From NCBI RefSeq assembly GCF_013618625.1, contig NZ_JABRWO010000006.1:341042-405041 (forward strand): a DNA stretch of 64,000 bases. Reading direction: 5' to 3'. The position numbers and the translations under genes are program-made. The notes beneath the pieces are model-generated. The model searched no databases and was not told the origin of the DNA. It was given only the letters and a program-made list of their open reading frames with translations. Origin of the DNA: Bremerella alba (GTDB lineage: Bacteria; Planctomycetota; Planctomycetia; Pirellulales; Pirellulaceae). Below, piece by piece: positions 18,259 to 26,314 of this stretch. Positions within the stretch are counted from its first letter, which is position 1; each line of letters begins with the position of its first letter.

Positions 18259-19269
18259 ATGTACAAAGTGTTCTCACAAAGTGCTCTTACTCTGGCTAAT
18301 TCCTGGGCAGGAGATAAGCTTTTAACTTCGCTCGAATCGAGAGAGCAACGCGATAATATTCTTCGCGTCATTACCTATCATCGCGTCGATCAGCCTAGCG
18401 AAAAGCCTCACCTCTATCCTGGTGTACATAGCGCAACACCAGAGCAATTCGCCACTCAGCTCGATCAACTTCAAGCGTGCTCACACATCATCTCACTAGA
18501 CGACGCCCTGGATGCCATCGAGGGTCGCCGACGTCTACCGGCGAAGTCTGTATTGATTACCTTTGATGACGCTTATCAGAGCTTTGATGTCGCCTGGCAA
18601 CAGCTTCAAACACGTGGCCTTCCGGTGGTTCTCTTCGTGCCAACATCCTTTCCGGACCATCCGGAAAGAAAGTTCTGGTGGGATCGCGTTCATTGGGCGA
18701 TTCACTCAACCCCCAAAACTCAGATTCAGCACGACGGGATAGACCTGCACCTGGATAGTCCCAAGCACAAGATTGATGCCGCTCGCCAGATCGCGGCCAA
18801 GGTCAAGCAACTACCTCACCGCGAGGCCATGCCATGGGTTAATGCCCTTTGCGAATCGCTTCATGAAGATGCACAACCTAACGAAGTGCTCTCCTGGCAG
18901 CGGCTACGCGAGTTGTCGAAAGAAGGCGTAGCCATAGGTGCCCATACGCACACCCATCCGCTGATGAACCAGCTAAGTCTTGACGAGGCACAGGAAGAAG
19001 CCATCCGCTCGCGCGACGAATTACAGAAGCAGCTACGAAAGGAGATTCGTTCGTTTTGTTATCCGGCAGGCGGTGTAAGCGCTGAAGTGGCCGCGATGCT
19101 GAAAGATATCGGTTACACTGCCGCGTTTACAACCCAGCGGGGCGTGAACGACTTGGATAACTGCGATCCTCTTCAAATGAGCCGAATTAATGTCGGTGGT
19201 CGCACTTCGACCAACGTTATGCGAATGCAGTTTCTATCGTATTCCCGAGGTCTTAAGCCCATCCGTTAA
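18259..19269 (+). CDS. Polysaccharide deacetylase (NodB-homology, CE4 family)
   Basis: This 336-residue protein has the CE4 motifs in order: TFDDAY at 101-106 (motif 1, with the catalytic and metal-binding Asp), IGAHTHTHPLMN (motif 2, with the H-x-x-x-H metal ligands) and RSFCYPAGG (motif 3). The conserved ITYHRVDQP precedes motif 1. CE4 enzymes remove N-acetyl or O-acetyl groups from polysaccharides. There is no clear signal peptide, so it may act on lipid-linked intermediates in the cytoplasm or the start may differ. It ends the rightward operon and converges with the Wza-like gene, with five bases between the stops. Confidence 0.88.
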   Translation: MYKVFSQSALTLANSWAGDKLLTSLESREQRDNILRVITYHRVDQPSEKPHLYPGVHSATPEQFATQLDQLQACSHIISLDDALDAIEGRRRLPAKSVLITFDDAYQSFDVAWQQLQTRGLPVVLFVPTSFPDHPERKFWWDRVHWAIHSTPKTQIQHDGIDLHLDSPKHKIDAARQIAAKVKQLPHREAMPWVNALCESLHEDAQPNEVLSWQRLRELSKEGVAIGAHTHTHPLMNQLSLDEAQEEAIRSRDELQKQLRKEIRSFCYPAGGVSAEVAAMLKDIGYTAAFTTQRGVNDLDNCDPLQMSRINVGGRTSTNVMRMQFLSYSRGLKPIR

Positions 19270-19274
19270 CAAGG

Positions 19275-20369
19275 CTAAAAACCCCAGACACTTCGATAGG
19301 GGAACAACAGTATGTCGTCAACCAGGCGATCGAATGTACGACGGAAGTACCAGTTCGCATCTGGGTTCAAGTAGATAATATCTCCGGGGCAAACGTTGAT
19401 GTTCTCTTCCCGACATGTTCTCGCCTTGATCAGATCGACAATGATCAACATGGGTGCTTGCCCTGGTACCTGGCGGTGAACGGTGACCGTTGTAGGAGAC
19501 TCGATCGGGTCAATGTAGCCTGCCATTGCCACGGCCGTTACGACATCGACTTCTCGATCTCGTGGAAGAATGAACCCGCCACCGAGTTCTCGTTCTCTCT
19601 CCCCGGCTGAAAATCGGACAATATTCGTCGGACTTAGGTTGCCGACCACATAGAACACCTCGTTCCTACGGTTCGGAACCACCACCACATCACCTTCATG
19701 TAAGATGACATCGTGAGGGCCGAAATTGAGGTGATCCATCCCGCGAAGATCGATCTTTACGATCTCAGGCGTAACGCCATGAGCCCTACGGTGAATCTCT
19801 ATCGCTTCGGCCGCGTCCTCGGTTAACCCGCCTGCCTGGGCAATCGCGTGGGCCACATCATTCTCGTAGCGTGGAAGCTCGGTAACCCCCGGTGCCGCGA
19901 CCTTACCTAACACCACCACGTTGAATGTCGCCTTCTGCGCCAGTGAGATACTAACGGTTGGAGAGTTGAAGAAGCCATTTGAATAGGCTCGCGTGATTTC
20001 TGATTGGGCTTGCGCAAGATTTAAACCGCCAACCGGTACTGATCCGACCAGAGGAAGCTGAATATGCCCCGATCCCATGACCTGCACCAACAAGGGGCGA
20101 TACTCACCGTTGGGAAACAGCTCAGGTACAGTAACTTCCAACACGTCTTCCGGCCCCAACAGATAGTCTTTGGGCGGTGGCGCCGTTAGCAAAGTGAAAT
20201 TCAGCAGCGGACCACCGGTGCGAAGCGGCAAGCGAAACTCCTCAGGCAAGGTACTCGCTGGCACGCCAACAGTGACAAGCGGAGCATAGCAACCTGAACA
20301 GATGACTAGCGCGCAGAGAGCGAGGAGGCCATAGATTGCCTTCGTGTCTACGCGTACAACTGCTAGCAT
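19275..20369 (-). CDS. Wza-like polysaccharide export outer-membrane lipoprotein
   Basis: This 364-residue protein starts with a signal segment ending in the lipobox ICSGC (Cys at about residue 27). The Poly_export domain follows (DYLLGPEDVLEVTVPELFP, HIQLPLVGSVPVGGLNLAQA). Two SLBB-type repeats come next, with VVLGKVAAPGVTELPRYEND and FYVVGNLSPTNIVRF. Wza-like proteins form the outer-membrane exit channel for the finished polymer. It completes the Wzx/Wzy pathway in this window, although it is on the opposite strand and ends opposite the deacetylase. Confidence 0.88.
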   Translation of the reverse strand: MLAVVRVDTKAIYGLLALCALVICSGCYAPLVTVGVPASTLPEEFRLPLRTGGPLLNFTLLTAPPPKDYLLGPEDVLEVTVPELFPNGEYRPLLVQVMGSGHIQLPLVGSVPVGGLNLAQAQSEITRAYSNGFFNSPTVSISLAQKATFNVVVLGKVAAPGVTELPRYENDVAHAIAQAGGLTEDAAEAIEIHRRAHGVTPEIVKIDLRGMDHLNFGPHDVILHEGDVVVVPNRRNEVFYVVGNLSPTNIVRFSAGERERELGGGFILPRDREVDVVTAVAMAGYIDPIESPTTVTVHRQVPGQAPMLIIVDLIKARTCREENINVCPGDIIYLNPDANWYFRRTFDRLVDDILLFPYRSVWGF

Positions 20370-20512
20370 TTAGCCGTTTCCTCTTCCGTGAGCTTTCGGC
20401 GTCTTTGATTTATCCGTCGATACAATCAGTTTCGGCGTAACAGGCACAACGATTAAGACGAGTCGCTTTCCATCCTACGACTCGATCAGATAGGACAATC
20501 CCTCTTTTTTAA
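20370..20512. other. Intergenic region between regulator and Wza-like gene
   Basis: This 143-base gap on the minus strand probably carries the promoter of the Wza-like gene. A run of T on the plus strand (about 20503-20508) lies next to the stop of the regulator, without a clear stem. Confidence 0.35.
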
Positions 20513-21325
20513 CTAACCGGAATGCCCAACATACCGAGGCTGACTGATGTCGTGCACTAACTTGGCGATAGTCTGATCGTCAACGGATGTGCTTAACTTC
20601 TCAAGCCCTCGTCGACCAAACACCATGGCGATATCGCGAATCAACTGAAGCGGCGAATCGATATCGAGTTTGTCGAACAATTGCGTTCGAAACGTATGCA
20701 CAGTTTTAATGCCGATTCCCATTTCCAGGGCAATCTCTTTGACATGTTTTCCGGCCACCATGTGACGGAAGACCTCGCGTTGACGTTCGGTCAGCGTGCT
20801 GATACGACGTCCGAGCAGTTGTCTTTCCTGTCGCGTCTTGCGACGTAGGCGCGTTCCCAGGATGGCCTGATCGACGATGATCTTTGCCCGGTTTAGTTCA
20901 AATGGCTTCTCCAGAACGGACATTGCTCCTGCTTCAAGACAGATCAGAGCCCGGTGCAATTGTGTGCACGTTGCTGAAATCAAAACCGACGTCAGTCCAT
21001 TGCTCTGACATAGCTCCGCGATCAGCGTCTCACCTCGCCCGTTCTCAAAATCGACATCAATCACCATCGCATCAAAGACGGTTTTCGTCTCAGCTAGTTC
21101 TTCCACACTCATCAAGCAGTGGACGTAACGCGATGTATCCTGCAAACCATCGTGCAGTATTCTTCGCTGATCCGTGCAAGATTCAAGCAGAGCAATATTG
21201 GAACTTGGAGTGAGCAACGTTCGACTTCGTAGAATGTGATCAAGGCACAAGAATCGCAAACACCAATTTTTGAGCAGTCTGCACTCGATTTGATATGCGA
21301 CGGCAGAAACCCATGAAGCAGTCAT
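20513..21325 (-). CDS. FixJ/NarL-type response regulator with LuxR HTH
   Basis: This 270-residue protein has a receiver-like domain at about residues 40-165: FDAMVIDVDF holds the candidate phospho-acceptor Asp, VLISA the switch residue and VLEKPF the conserved Lys. A C-terminal LuxR-type HTH follows (STLTERQREVFRHMVAGKHV, then IALEMGIGIKTVHTF). FixJ-like proteins activate transcription after phosphorylation by a histidine kinase. No kinase gene is adjacent. The first 35 or so residues look unlike a receiver, so the true start may be further in. Being next to the Wza-like gene, it may control the exopolysaccharide locus, but this is inference. Confidence 0.78.
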   Translation of the reverse strand: MTASWVSAVAYQIECRLLKNWCLRFLCLDHILRSRTLLTPSSNIALLESCTDQRRILHDGLQDTSRYVHCLMSVEELAETKTVFDAMVIDVDFENGRGETLIAELCQSNGLTSVLISATCTQLHRALICLEAGAMSVLEKPFELNRAKIIVDQAILGTRLRRKTRQERQLLGRRISTLTERQREVFRHMVAGKHVKEIALEMGIGIKTVHTFRTQLFDKLDIDSPLQLIRDIAMVFGRRGLEKLSTSVDDQTIAKLVHDISQPRYVGHSG

Positions 21326-21597
21326 CTGCCGGTGGCGAAAGCTTAGCTCGCTTGGAGATTGACATCATAGGATTCCGTGCCAGAACCGCGCAGCCTGGCT
21401 TAATTGTTCAACCGGTGAGCAGCCCCTTCCGATTTTAGGGTCCGTAAGACCATTGCCGGTTTTGGCAACTTTGCCGACTATGCGTTTCGCCCGTAAGATG
21501 CTTCCAAGAGGAATCGATCGAAAAGCCCCCCATAAGACTGGGCGGCTTTTCGATTCAGCGAATGGGAGAGCCTGTTCGCACTGTTGCCAATGGACCG
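21326..21597. other. Intergenic region with yebC terminator
   Basis: A 272-base gap between yebC and the response regulator on the minus strand. It holds the yebC terminator hairpin at 21518-21553. The remainder probably contains the regulator promoter. No gene was recognised. Confidence 0.4.
21518..21553 (-). terminator. Rho-independent terminator after yebC
   Basis: A 10-bp stem has left arm TCGAAAAGCC at 21518-21527 and right arm GGCTTTTCGA at 21544-21553, extended by GC pairs inward. In the minus direction the stem ends in TTTTCGAT, and it lies about 45 bases after the yebC stop. Confidence 0.7.
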
Positions 21598-22320
21598 CTA
21601 CTCTGGGAGCTTCGCACTGTGATAGACGTGTTGCACATCCTCACAGTCATCGAGCATATCTAAGAACTTTTCAAATGCCTTAGCGTCGTCACCACTGAGT
21701 TCCGTATTTGTTTGGGCAACAAACGCGATTTCCTGGACTTCCAACTCGATGTCTGGAATCGCTTCCTGTAGGGCCTGCTTGGCTTTGAAGAAATCGGTTG
21801 CCGCCGCGAAAACAGTGAGTTGGCCGTCTTCCTCTTCGACATCATCTACGTCGACATCCGCCTCGAGCATTGCCTCGAGTATCTGATCTTGCTCGCCTCC
21901 TTTGAAGGAGAAAATCGCTAGATGATCAAACAAGTGAGAAACGGAACCCGCGGTGCCTAGCTTGGCCCCACTTTTGTTGAAGCAGTTGCGGACGTCGGTG
22001 ATGGTACGGTTGGGGTTGTCGGTTAGGCAGTCAACGATGACGCTGCAGCCGCCTGGCCCGAACCCTTCATAGCGCGACTCGGAGTAATCTTCACCCCCTG
22101 CCCCCTTGGCCTTTTCGATCGCTTTATCAATCACATGGGCCGGCACCTGCTCTCGCTTCGCCTTTTCCATCATGCTCTTGAGCGTCGGATTCGACTCGGG
22201 GTCTGGTACCCCAGTCTTAGCCGCAACGTACAGCATCTTCCCGTACTTGGAGTAAAGCTTAGATTTTTGCGATGCCGTCTTGGCAATCGCATGCTTCCGG
22301 TTTTCGAAGCTTCTTCCCAT
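21598..22320 (-). CDS. yebC: YebC/PmpR-family protein (TACO1 type)
   Basis: The 240-residue protein is a clear YebC/TACO1 homologue of normal length. It has the N-terminal MGRSFENRKHAIAKTASQKS, the SKYGKMLYVAAKTG helix, NPTLKSMMEKAKREQVPAHV, YEGFGPGGCSVIVDCLTDN and NRTITDVRNCFNKSGAKLG. Members act as DNA-binding regulators (PmpR) or as ribosome-associated factors that relieve stalling at proline stretches. The first serves as precedent for some bacteria and the second for others; which applies here is not clear. It is monocistronic, with its own terminator. Confidence 0.93.
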   Translation of the reverse strand: MGRSFENRKHAIAKTASQKSKLYSKYGKMLYVAAKTGVPDPESNPTLKSMMEKAKREQVPAHVIDKAIEKAKGAGGEDYSESRYEGFGPGGCSVIVDCLTDNPNRTITDVRNCFNKSGAKLGTAGSVSHLFDHLAIFSFKGGEQDQILEAMLEADVDVDDVEEEDGQLTVFAAATDFFKAKQALQEAIPDIELEVQEIAFVAQTNTELSGDDAKAFEKFLDMLDDCEDVQHVYHSAKLPE

Positions 22321-22572
22321 TCGAGTAATCTACTTGTGGTTTCACAGAGAGGTTAAGAAATCGTTGCACCACAAAGATAAACCAGTTCGGTGTTTCGAGC
22401 AATTGCTCTCAAATATCACGATATCCACTCGGCTAAATTAATCGCAACACTTGAAATCACAACACCTTACGGATCACAACAGCCGCCTTGCGTAGACGCA
22501 ACACTAAGCACATAACGAGCTGATATGCCACAAAATCTCGATCGGAAGGGCAGTTAAATGGGGCTCACGTCC
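22321..22572. other. Intergenic region upstream of yebC
   Basis: This 252-base stretch lies between the stop of the PmoA-family gene and the start of yebC, both on the minus strand. It likely holds the yebC promoter. I see nothing else. Confidence 0.35.
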
Positions 22573-23562
22573 CTATTTCGTTAATTCTGACGACCACACT
22601 TCCCATTGCTGATTAAGCCATTTCGGATCAGGCATCGCATCGGTAACCAAGTATCGGTAACGAGCCTGATAAGGATGATCGGCATCAATCACGAACTGGC
22701 CATCGACGCAGGGAGCAAAGCAGAAGTAAGGTTTCGTGGGGTGAATCCGCGTTGCCTGAGGAGTCCGGAAATTGTTCGGATCGCTCAACACGGTAATGCT
22801 CACGGGCTTTCCTTCGATCTCCCCCCACAGAGAAACCCACTTGGCATGTTGATGGTTTCCCTTCCTACGATCCTCACCTAGGTTGTTAAGAAAACCGCTT
22901 GGTTCGCGTTCGTCTATATCCTTAGTATTCCCAACGGTAACCCACCGTGCAGGGCCGCGAATAGCAAAGCCGCCATAGTGGTACTCAAGAATCGACAGAG
23001 GACTCTCGGTGATCGCGGATTGGGTCGATTCTAGGTCGAAGCAACGAAAACTCCCGTCGGTTGGATAAGCCGTAACTTTCCAACGTTCTCGCAGAACATC
23101 GATCTTCGGATCGGTTTCCTTGCGATGGATCAGATCGACCTCGAAACCGGCCCGATCTTCCTCTTGGAAGATCGAAACGACCCGCTCGTGAAGCACACGG
23201 CCAGTGCCGCTACCAAGATTCCAGAAATCGATCGTCTCGTCCTGGTAGCTCGTTCTGACCCAGGCCGAAAATATGCCTTGCTGATGCGGATGGTCTTTTG
23301 CAAACATCGCCGTAACGGACTGACCATCAGGCGTAAAAACCGGATGCAGACAGCCGCTGCGATGGTAGATCTCATCTAATCCTTTGGGAACCGGCGGAGA
23401 GACTTTGTTGTAAGTGAGTACCGGTTTGTCGCCATCGCCGATCTTAATCGCTTGATCCGATTCTATCACGCGGAGTTTCTCTGCCATGCAGTGCGATGAA
23501 TTTTCGCTGGAACAAGCCACGGCTAAAACAAACGCAGCGCCAAACCCAAATACATGTTTCAT
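22573..23562 (-). CDS. PmoA-family (DUF6807) exported protein
   Basis: About 329 residues from the ATG at 23562, which has GGGAGA about ten bases upstream; an in-frame ATG further up would place this ribosome site inside the gene. A signal peptide (HVFGFGAAFVLAVACSS) opens the protein. The body fits the DUF6807/PmoA family, annotated by name as methane oxygenase PmoA although unrelated to the monooxygenase subunit: HRSGCLHPVFTPDGQSVT, DHPHQQGIFSAW, FEVDLIHR, and YHYGGFAIRGPA. Family members are frequent in planctomycetes near sugar-oxidation genes and their biochemical activity is not established. Its neighbours, a zinc alcohol dehydrogenase and an RpiR regulator, agree with a carbohydrate role. 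Confidence 0.82.
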   Translation of the reverse strand: MKHVFGFGAAFVLAVACSSENSSHCMAEKLRVIESDQAIKIGDGDKPVLTYNKVSPPVPKGLDEIYHRSGCLHPVFTPDGQSVTAMFAKDHPHQQGIFSAWVRTSYQDETIDFWNLGSGTGRVLHERVVSIFQEEDRAGFEVDLIHRKETDPKIDVLRERWKVTAYPTDGSFRCFDLESTQSAITESPLSILEYHYGGFAIRGPARWVTVGNTKDIDEREPSGFLNNLGEDRRKGNHQHAKWVSLWGEIEGKPVSITVLSDPNNFRTPQATRIHPTKPYFCFAPCVDGQFVIDADHPYQARYRYLVTDAMPDPKWLNQQWEVWSSELTK

Positions 23563-24090
23563 TCTGAGTATCTCCCTGTGCATCGCAAGCTGAGTACAAA
23601 CCACAAAAAAGAAGGCGATGAACTAATCTACGCAACTGGAACGGGATAACCACTTCCCTCACAGATCAAGTAAACGCGATGCGCTCATTTCATTGTAGTT
23701 ACTCGATCCGTCGCTGAGGAAGTCTCACGACTATGAAAGAATTAAGTCGAATCTTGCCCGCTCCTTAAAAATACTAATTTCGTTGTCCTCGTCTTCGAGA
23801 GAAATTTCTCTTGTCCTTGCGCAACCGATATTCCAAGCATGTCAATTGCTCGATGGAATTCACAACATACCTCAGAACGAAGACGATACTTCTCATTGCC
23901 CTCCCCCATGTCGCTAACTACAACGTTGGGAATAGAATGGCCACTAGATAGAACGGCACGGCCATCCTCTGCCAAGACTTGCTGACCAAAGACGAACTGA
24001 AATAACACCCTCTCCTGGAGCGATCGTTCCCCAAGGGAAATTCGCCAGGTGCCATGCTGGGGCCCCATTTCTAACAACGAAGGTATATCG
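23563..24090. other. Intergenic region with possible small ORF
   Basis: This 528-base region separates the divergent PmoA-family and alcohol-dehydrogenase genes and should carry their promoters. A 108-residue ORF on the minus strand (23742-24068) is listed separately. No stem-loop or repeat stood out. Confidence 0.4.
23742..24068 (-). CDS. Possible small hypothetical protein
   Basis: An ORF of about 108 residues fills much of the gap between two divergent genes. Its composition looks protein-like (GTWRISLGERSLQERVLFQF, VVVSDMGEGNEKYRLRSEVC), with no signal peptide or recognised motif. It does not overlap a recognised gene when started at the ATG complementary to 24066-24068. It could also be chance or a remnant. 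I do not recognise a family. Confidence 0.3.
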   Translation of the reverse strand: MGPQHGTWRISLGERSLQERVLFQFVFGQQVLAEDGRAVLSSGHSIPNVVVSDMGEGNEKYRLRSEVCCEFHRAIDMLGISVAQGQEKFLSKTRTTKLVFLRSGQDST

Positions 24091-25128
24091 ATGAAGGCGC
24101 TACTACTCTCGGAATACAAGAAACTAGATGTCGTCGACTTCGATGAGCCTGAGATTGGCGACCATGATCTGTTAGTGAGTGTCAAAGCGTGTGGCATCTG
24201 CGGAAGCGATATCCATGGCTACGATGGCAGCACCGGACGTCGCCAACCTCCGTTAATCATGGGACACGAAGCCGCTGGCGTGGTAGCCAAGGTCGGTAAA
24301 TCGGTGACCGGGTTTCGTGAAGGGGATCGGGTAACATTCGATTCGACCGTTTCTTGTGGAAATTGCTTTTACTGCCGACGCGGCGCGATCAACCTTTGTG
24401 ACAACCGTATGGTTCTTGGCGTATCGTGCGACGAATACCGCCGACATGGTGCGTTTGCTGAGTATGTCGCCGTCCCACAACACATTTGCTATCACTTGCC
24501 CGCTTCCATTCCCTACAATCATGCGGCGATGATTGAAGCGGTTTCGGTGGCCGTCCATGCCGCTGGCAGGGCCCCTGTCACGTTGGGCGATACGGCGGTG
24601 GTCGTAGGTAGTGGCATGATCGGTTTGCTCGCCATCCAGGCCATTCGATTAGCCGGGTGCTCTCAGGTAATTGCCGTCGATCTCGACAGCAACCGGCTTG
24701 AGGTGGCTAAGCGATTGGGAGCCGATGTCGGGATCGTCGCCAGCGAAGGCAACGTCGAAGAACAGGTTCGACAACTAACCAACGGTCGAGGTGCCGACGT
24801 CGTGCTCGAAGTCGTCGGGGCAACTCCCACGATCAATACGGCTATTCAATGCGCCCGAAAGGGAGGCTCGATTGTGCTGGTGGGCAACCTGGCACCCAAA
24901 GTCGAGCTTCCGCTGCAAGCCGTCGTTACCAGAGAGCTATCTGTCTACGGCTCGTGTGCATCAAGCGGAGAATACCCAGCTTGCATCGACTTGATGTCTC
25001 GCGACGCAATTCGTGTGGAAGATTTGATAACGGCGACAGCTTCCTTGGAAGAAAGCGTCGACTGGTTTGCTCGTCTTTACTCGGGGGAACCTGGTGCGAT
25101 GAAGGTGATTATCGATCCGACGCGATAA
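24091..25128 (+). CDS. Zinc-dependent alcohol dehydrogenase (sorbitol/threonine dehydrogenase-like MDR)
   Basis: About 345 residues from ATG 24091, preceded by GAAGG. Catalytic zinc ligands are Cys37 (CGICGSD) and the GHE at 58-60. The structural zinc site has Cys89, 92, 95 and 103 (SCGNCFYCRRGAINLC). The NAD-binding Rossmann motif is VVGSGMIGLLAIQ, followed by VIAVDLDSNRLEVAK with an Asp that favours NAD. This medium-chain family oxidises polyols or amino-acid alcohols such as sorbitol, galactitol phosphate or threonine. The choice is not possible from motifs alone. It lies between the PmoA-family gene and a convergent RpiR gene. Confidence 0.87.
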   Translation: MKALLLSEYKKLDVVDFDEPEIGDHDLLVSVKACGICGSDIHGYDGSTGRRQPPLIMGHEAAGVVAKVGKSVTGFREGDRVTFDSTVSCGNCFYCRRGAINLCDNRMVLGVSCDEYRRHGAFAEYVAVPQHICYHLPASIPYNHAAMIEAVSVAVHAAGRAPVTLGDTAVVVGSGMIGLLAIQAIRLAGCSQVIAVDLDSNRLEVAKRLGADVGIVASEGNVEEQVRQLTNGRGADVVLEVVGATPTINTAIQCARKGGSIVLVGNLAPKVELPLQAVVTRELSVYGSCASSGEYPACIDLMSRDAIRVEDLITATASLEESVDWFARLYSGEPGAMKVIIDPTR

Positions 25129-25165
25129 GCACTCAAATTGCCTAGTCTTCCGATTTTAGTTAAGT

Positions 25166-26017
25166 CTACAACTTTCGATCGGAAACAGCCCGCGACGATT
25201 GCAACAGATGTTCTCGTCGCTGAGGTTCCATGATCAGCAGTTTCTCTAGCAGCATCTCCAGCACCGCTTCTCCGGCAATGATCGACGGAACTTCGGCTTT
25301 AACGGGATCGCGATTCGAAGTAGTGAACAGAGAGATTTCCGCCAGCTGGCTCAACGGCGAGCTAGAGAAATTGGTTAGTGCAATCAGAGACGCTCCATGG
25401 GCGGTAGCGACCTTTGCCGCATGTAAGATGTCCTTGGTCGCCCCGGAAGAGCTGATCGCAAAGAGGACATCGTCCTGCGTCAAAAGGGTCGCATTCACGG
25501 CCATCACGTAACCTTCCGTCGAAGGCCTGGCGTCGATTCCGATCCGGCTCAATTTCCAGGCCAGGCTTGTCACAAGCGGGGCAGAACTAGCGACGCCGAC
25601 AATGAGCACAACTCGGCAACCGAGCAGCTGCTGAGCCGCATGTTGCAGGTCCCCCTCTTCCAGAAGTCGAAGCGTTTCGCTCAGGTCGGTTCTCAATCTT
25701 CGCGCCGCTTCGCTTCCTGGGCGGTCATTCGCACCCCCTTCCGAATGTCCATTCACTACCCCATCGGTGGCCAGCATGAGCTTAAACTCTTGAAAGCCTT
25801 TGCAGCCTAGCTTCTGGCAGAAGCGAATGATCGTTCCATATCCAATTTCGCTAAGCGCAACTACCTCGCTGATTGAGCGATAAGCGGCCTCGGGGTGACT
25901 TTCAAAGAATTCTCCGGCACGTTGCTCGGCGGCCGTTAACTCTCCGTGAAGACGACGGAAGTTCTTGCGCCAAGATTTATCGGTAGGCTCGTTAGTAGTA
26001 ACAGAGTCAGCGGCCAT
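25166..26017 (-). CDS. RpiR/MurR-family transcriptional regulator (HTH plus SIS)
   Basis: This 283-residue protein has an N-terminal RpiR HTH at about residues 18-95 (LTAAEQRAGEFFESHPEAAY, SISEVVALSEIGYGTIIRFC). A C-terminal SIS domain follows at about 120-260 (VVLIVGVASSAPLVTSLAW, FAISSSGATKDILHAAKVA, ASLIALTNFSSSPLSQLAE). SIS domains bind sugar phosphates, so it probably controls carbohydrate genes, with the adjacent dehydrogenase and PmoA-family genes as candidate targets. It is divergent from the phosphoesterase-phn operon, with 297 bases between. Confidence 0.87.
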   Translation of the reverse strand: MAADSVTTNEPTDKSWRKNFRRLHGELTAAEQRAGEFFESHPEAAYRSISEVVALSEIGYGTIIRFCQKLGCKGFQEFKLMLATDGVVNGHSEGGANDRPGSEAARRLRTDLSETLRLLEEGDLQHAAQQLLGCRVVLIVGVASSAPLVTSLAWKLSRIGIDARPSTEGYVMAVNATLLTQDDVLFAISSSGATKDILHAAKVATAHGASLIALTNFSSSPLSQLAEISLFTTSNRDPVKAEVPSIIAGEAVLEMLLEKLLIMEPQRREHLLQSSRAVSDRKL

Positions 26018-26087
26018 GTCGGAAAAATGCTCCCCTCATCTGTAGCGATTAAATTTCTTTGGGATTCAGGCGGAACTTGCGATCTCG

Positions 26088-26105
26088 CTGTCTCTATTCT
26101 GTCAT
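26088..26105 (+). promoter_or_regulatory. Pho-box-like site
   Basis: Two 7-base direct repeats, CTGTCTC (26088-26094) and CTGTCAT (26099-26105), are separated by TATT. This matches the PhoB box layout of two CTGTCAT-like repeats with a four-base AT-rich spacer; the second repeat is a perfect match. It points in the direction of the phosphoesterase-phnDCE operon, about 210 bases upstream of its start. PhoB control of phosphate and phosphonate uptake genes is well established in other bacteria; here it is an inference. Confidence 0.6.
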
Positions 26106-26208
26106 AGAACGGACGACGAGTCCACTGGCATGGATTTTATATCCATTCCGTGTTAACACTACGTAAACATCCTGCATGGAGGGGAATAACTGGCTTGAAT
26201 ACTGGCTT

Positions 26209-26229
26209 GTTATTGCCTAAAACAATAAC
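26209..26229. repeat. Inverted repeat, possible operator
   Basis: Perfect 7-base arms GTTATTG (26209-26215) and CAATAAC (26223-26229) flank a 7-base loop in the gap upstream of the phosphoesterase-phn operon. It could be an operator for the divergent RpiR regulator or a hairpin in the leader. Confidence 0.35.
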
Positions 26230-26314
26230 GGATACAATATTCATGAATGCGAATAGAATATCCTCAAAATTGCTTCCGCCCTACCAGTGTCACTCCTCTT
26301 TCTGGAGCTGAAAA

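Larger units (their letters stand above)
26018..26314. promoter_or_regulatory. Divergent regulatory region of rpiR and the phosphoesterase-phn operon
   Basis: This 297-base gap contains a Pho-box-like direct repeat at 26088-26105 and several short inverted repeats: ATGGAT/ATCCAT at 26130-26146, GTTATTG/CAATAAC at 26209-26229 and ATTCATGAAT at 26239-26248. They are listed separately. No gene lies within it. Confidence 0.5.

Noticed and set aside
22573..23562. Methane monooxygenase subunit PmoA
   Set aside because: Only the family name is shared; the protein is a soluble exported DUF6807 protein with no copper-site motifs or membrane helices.
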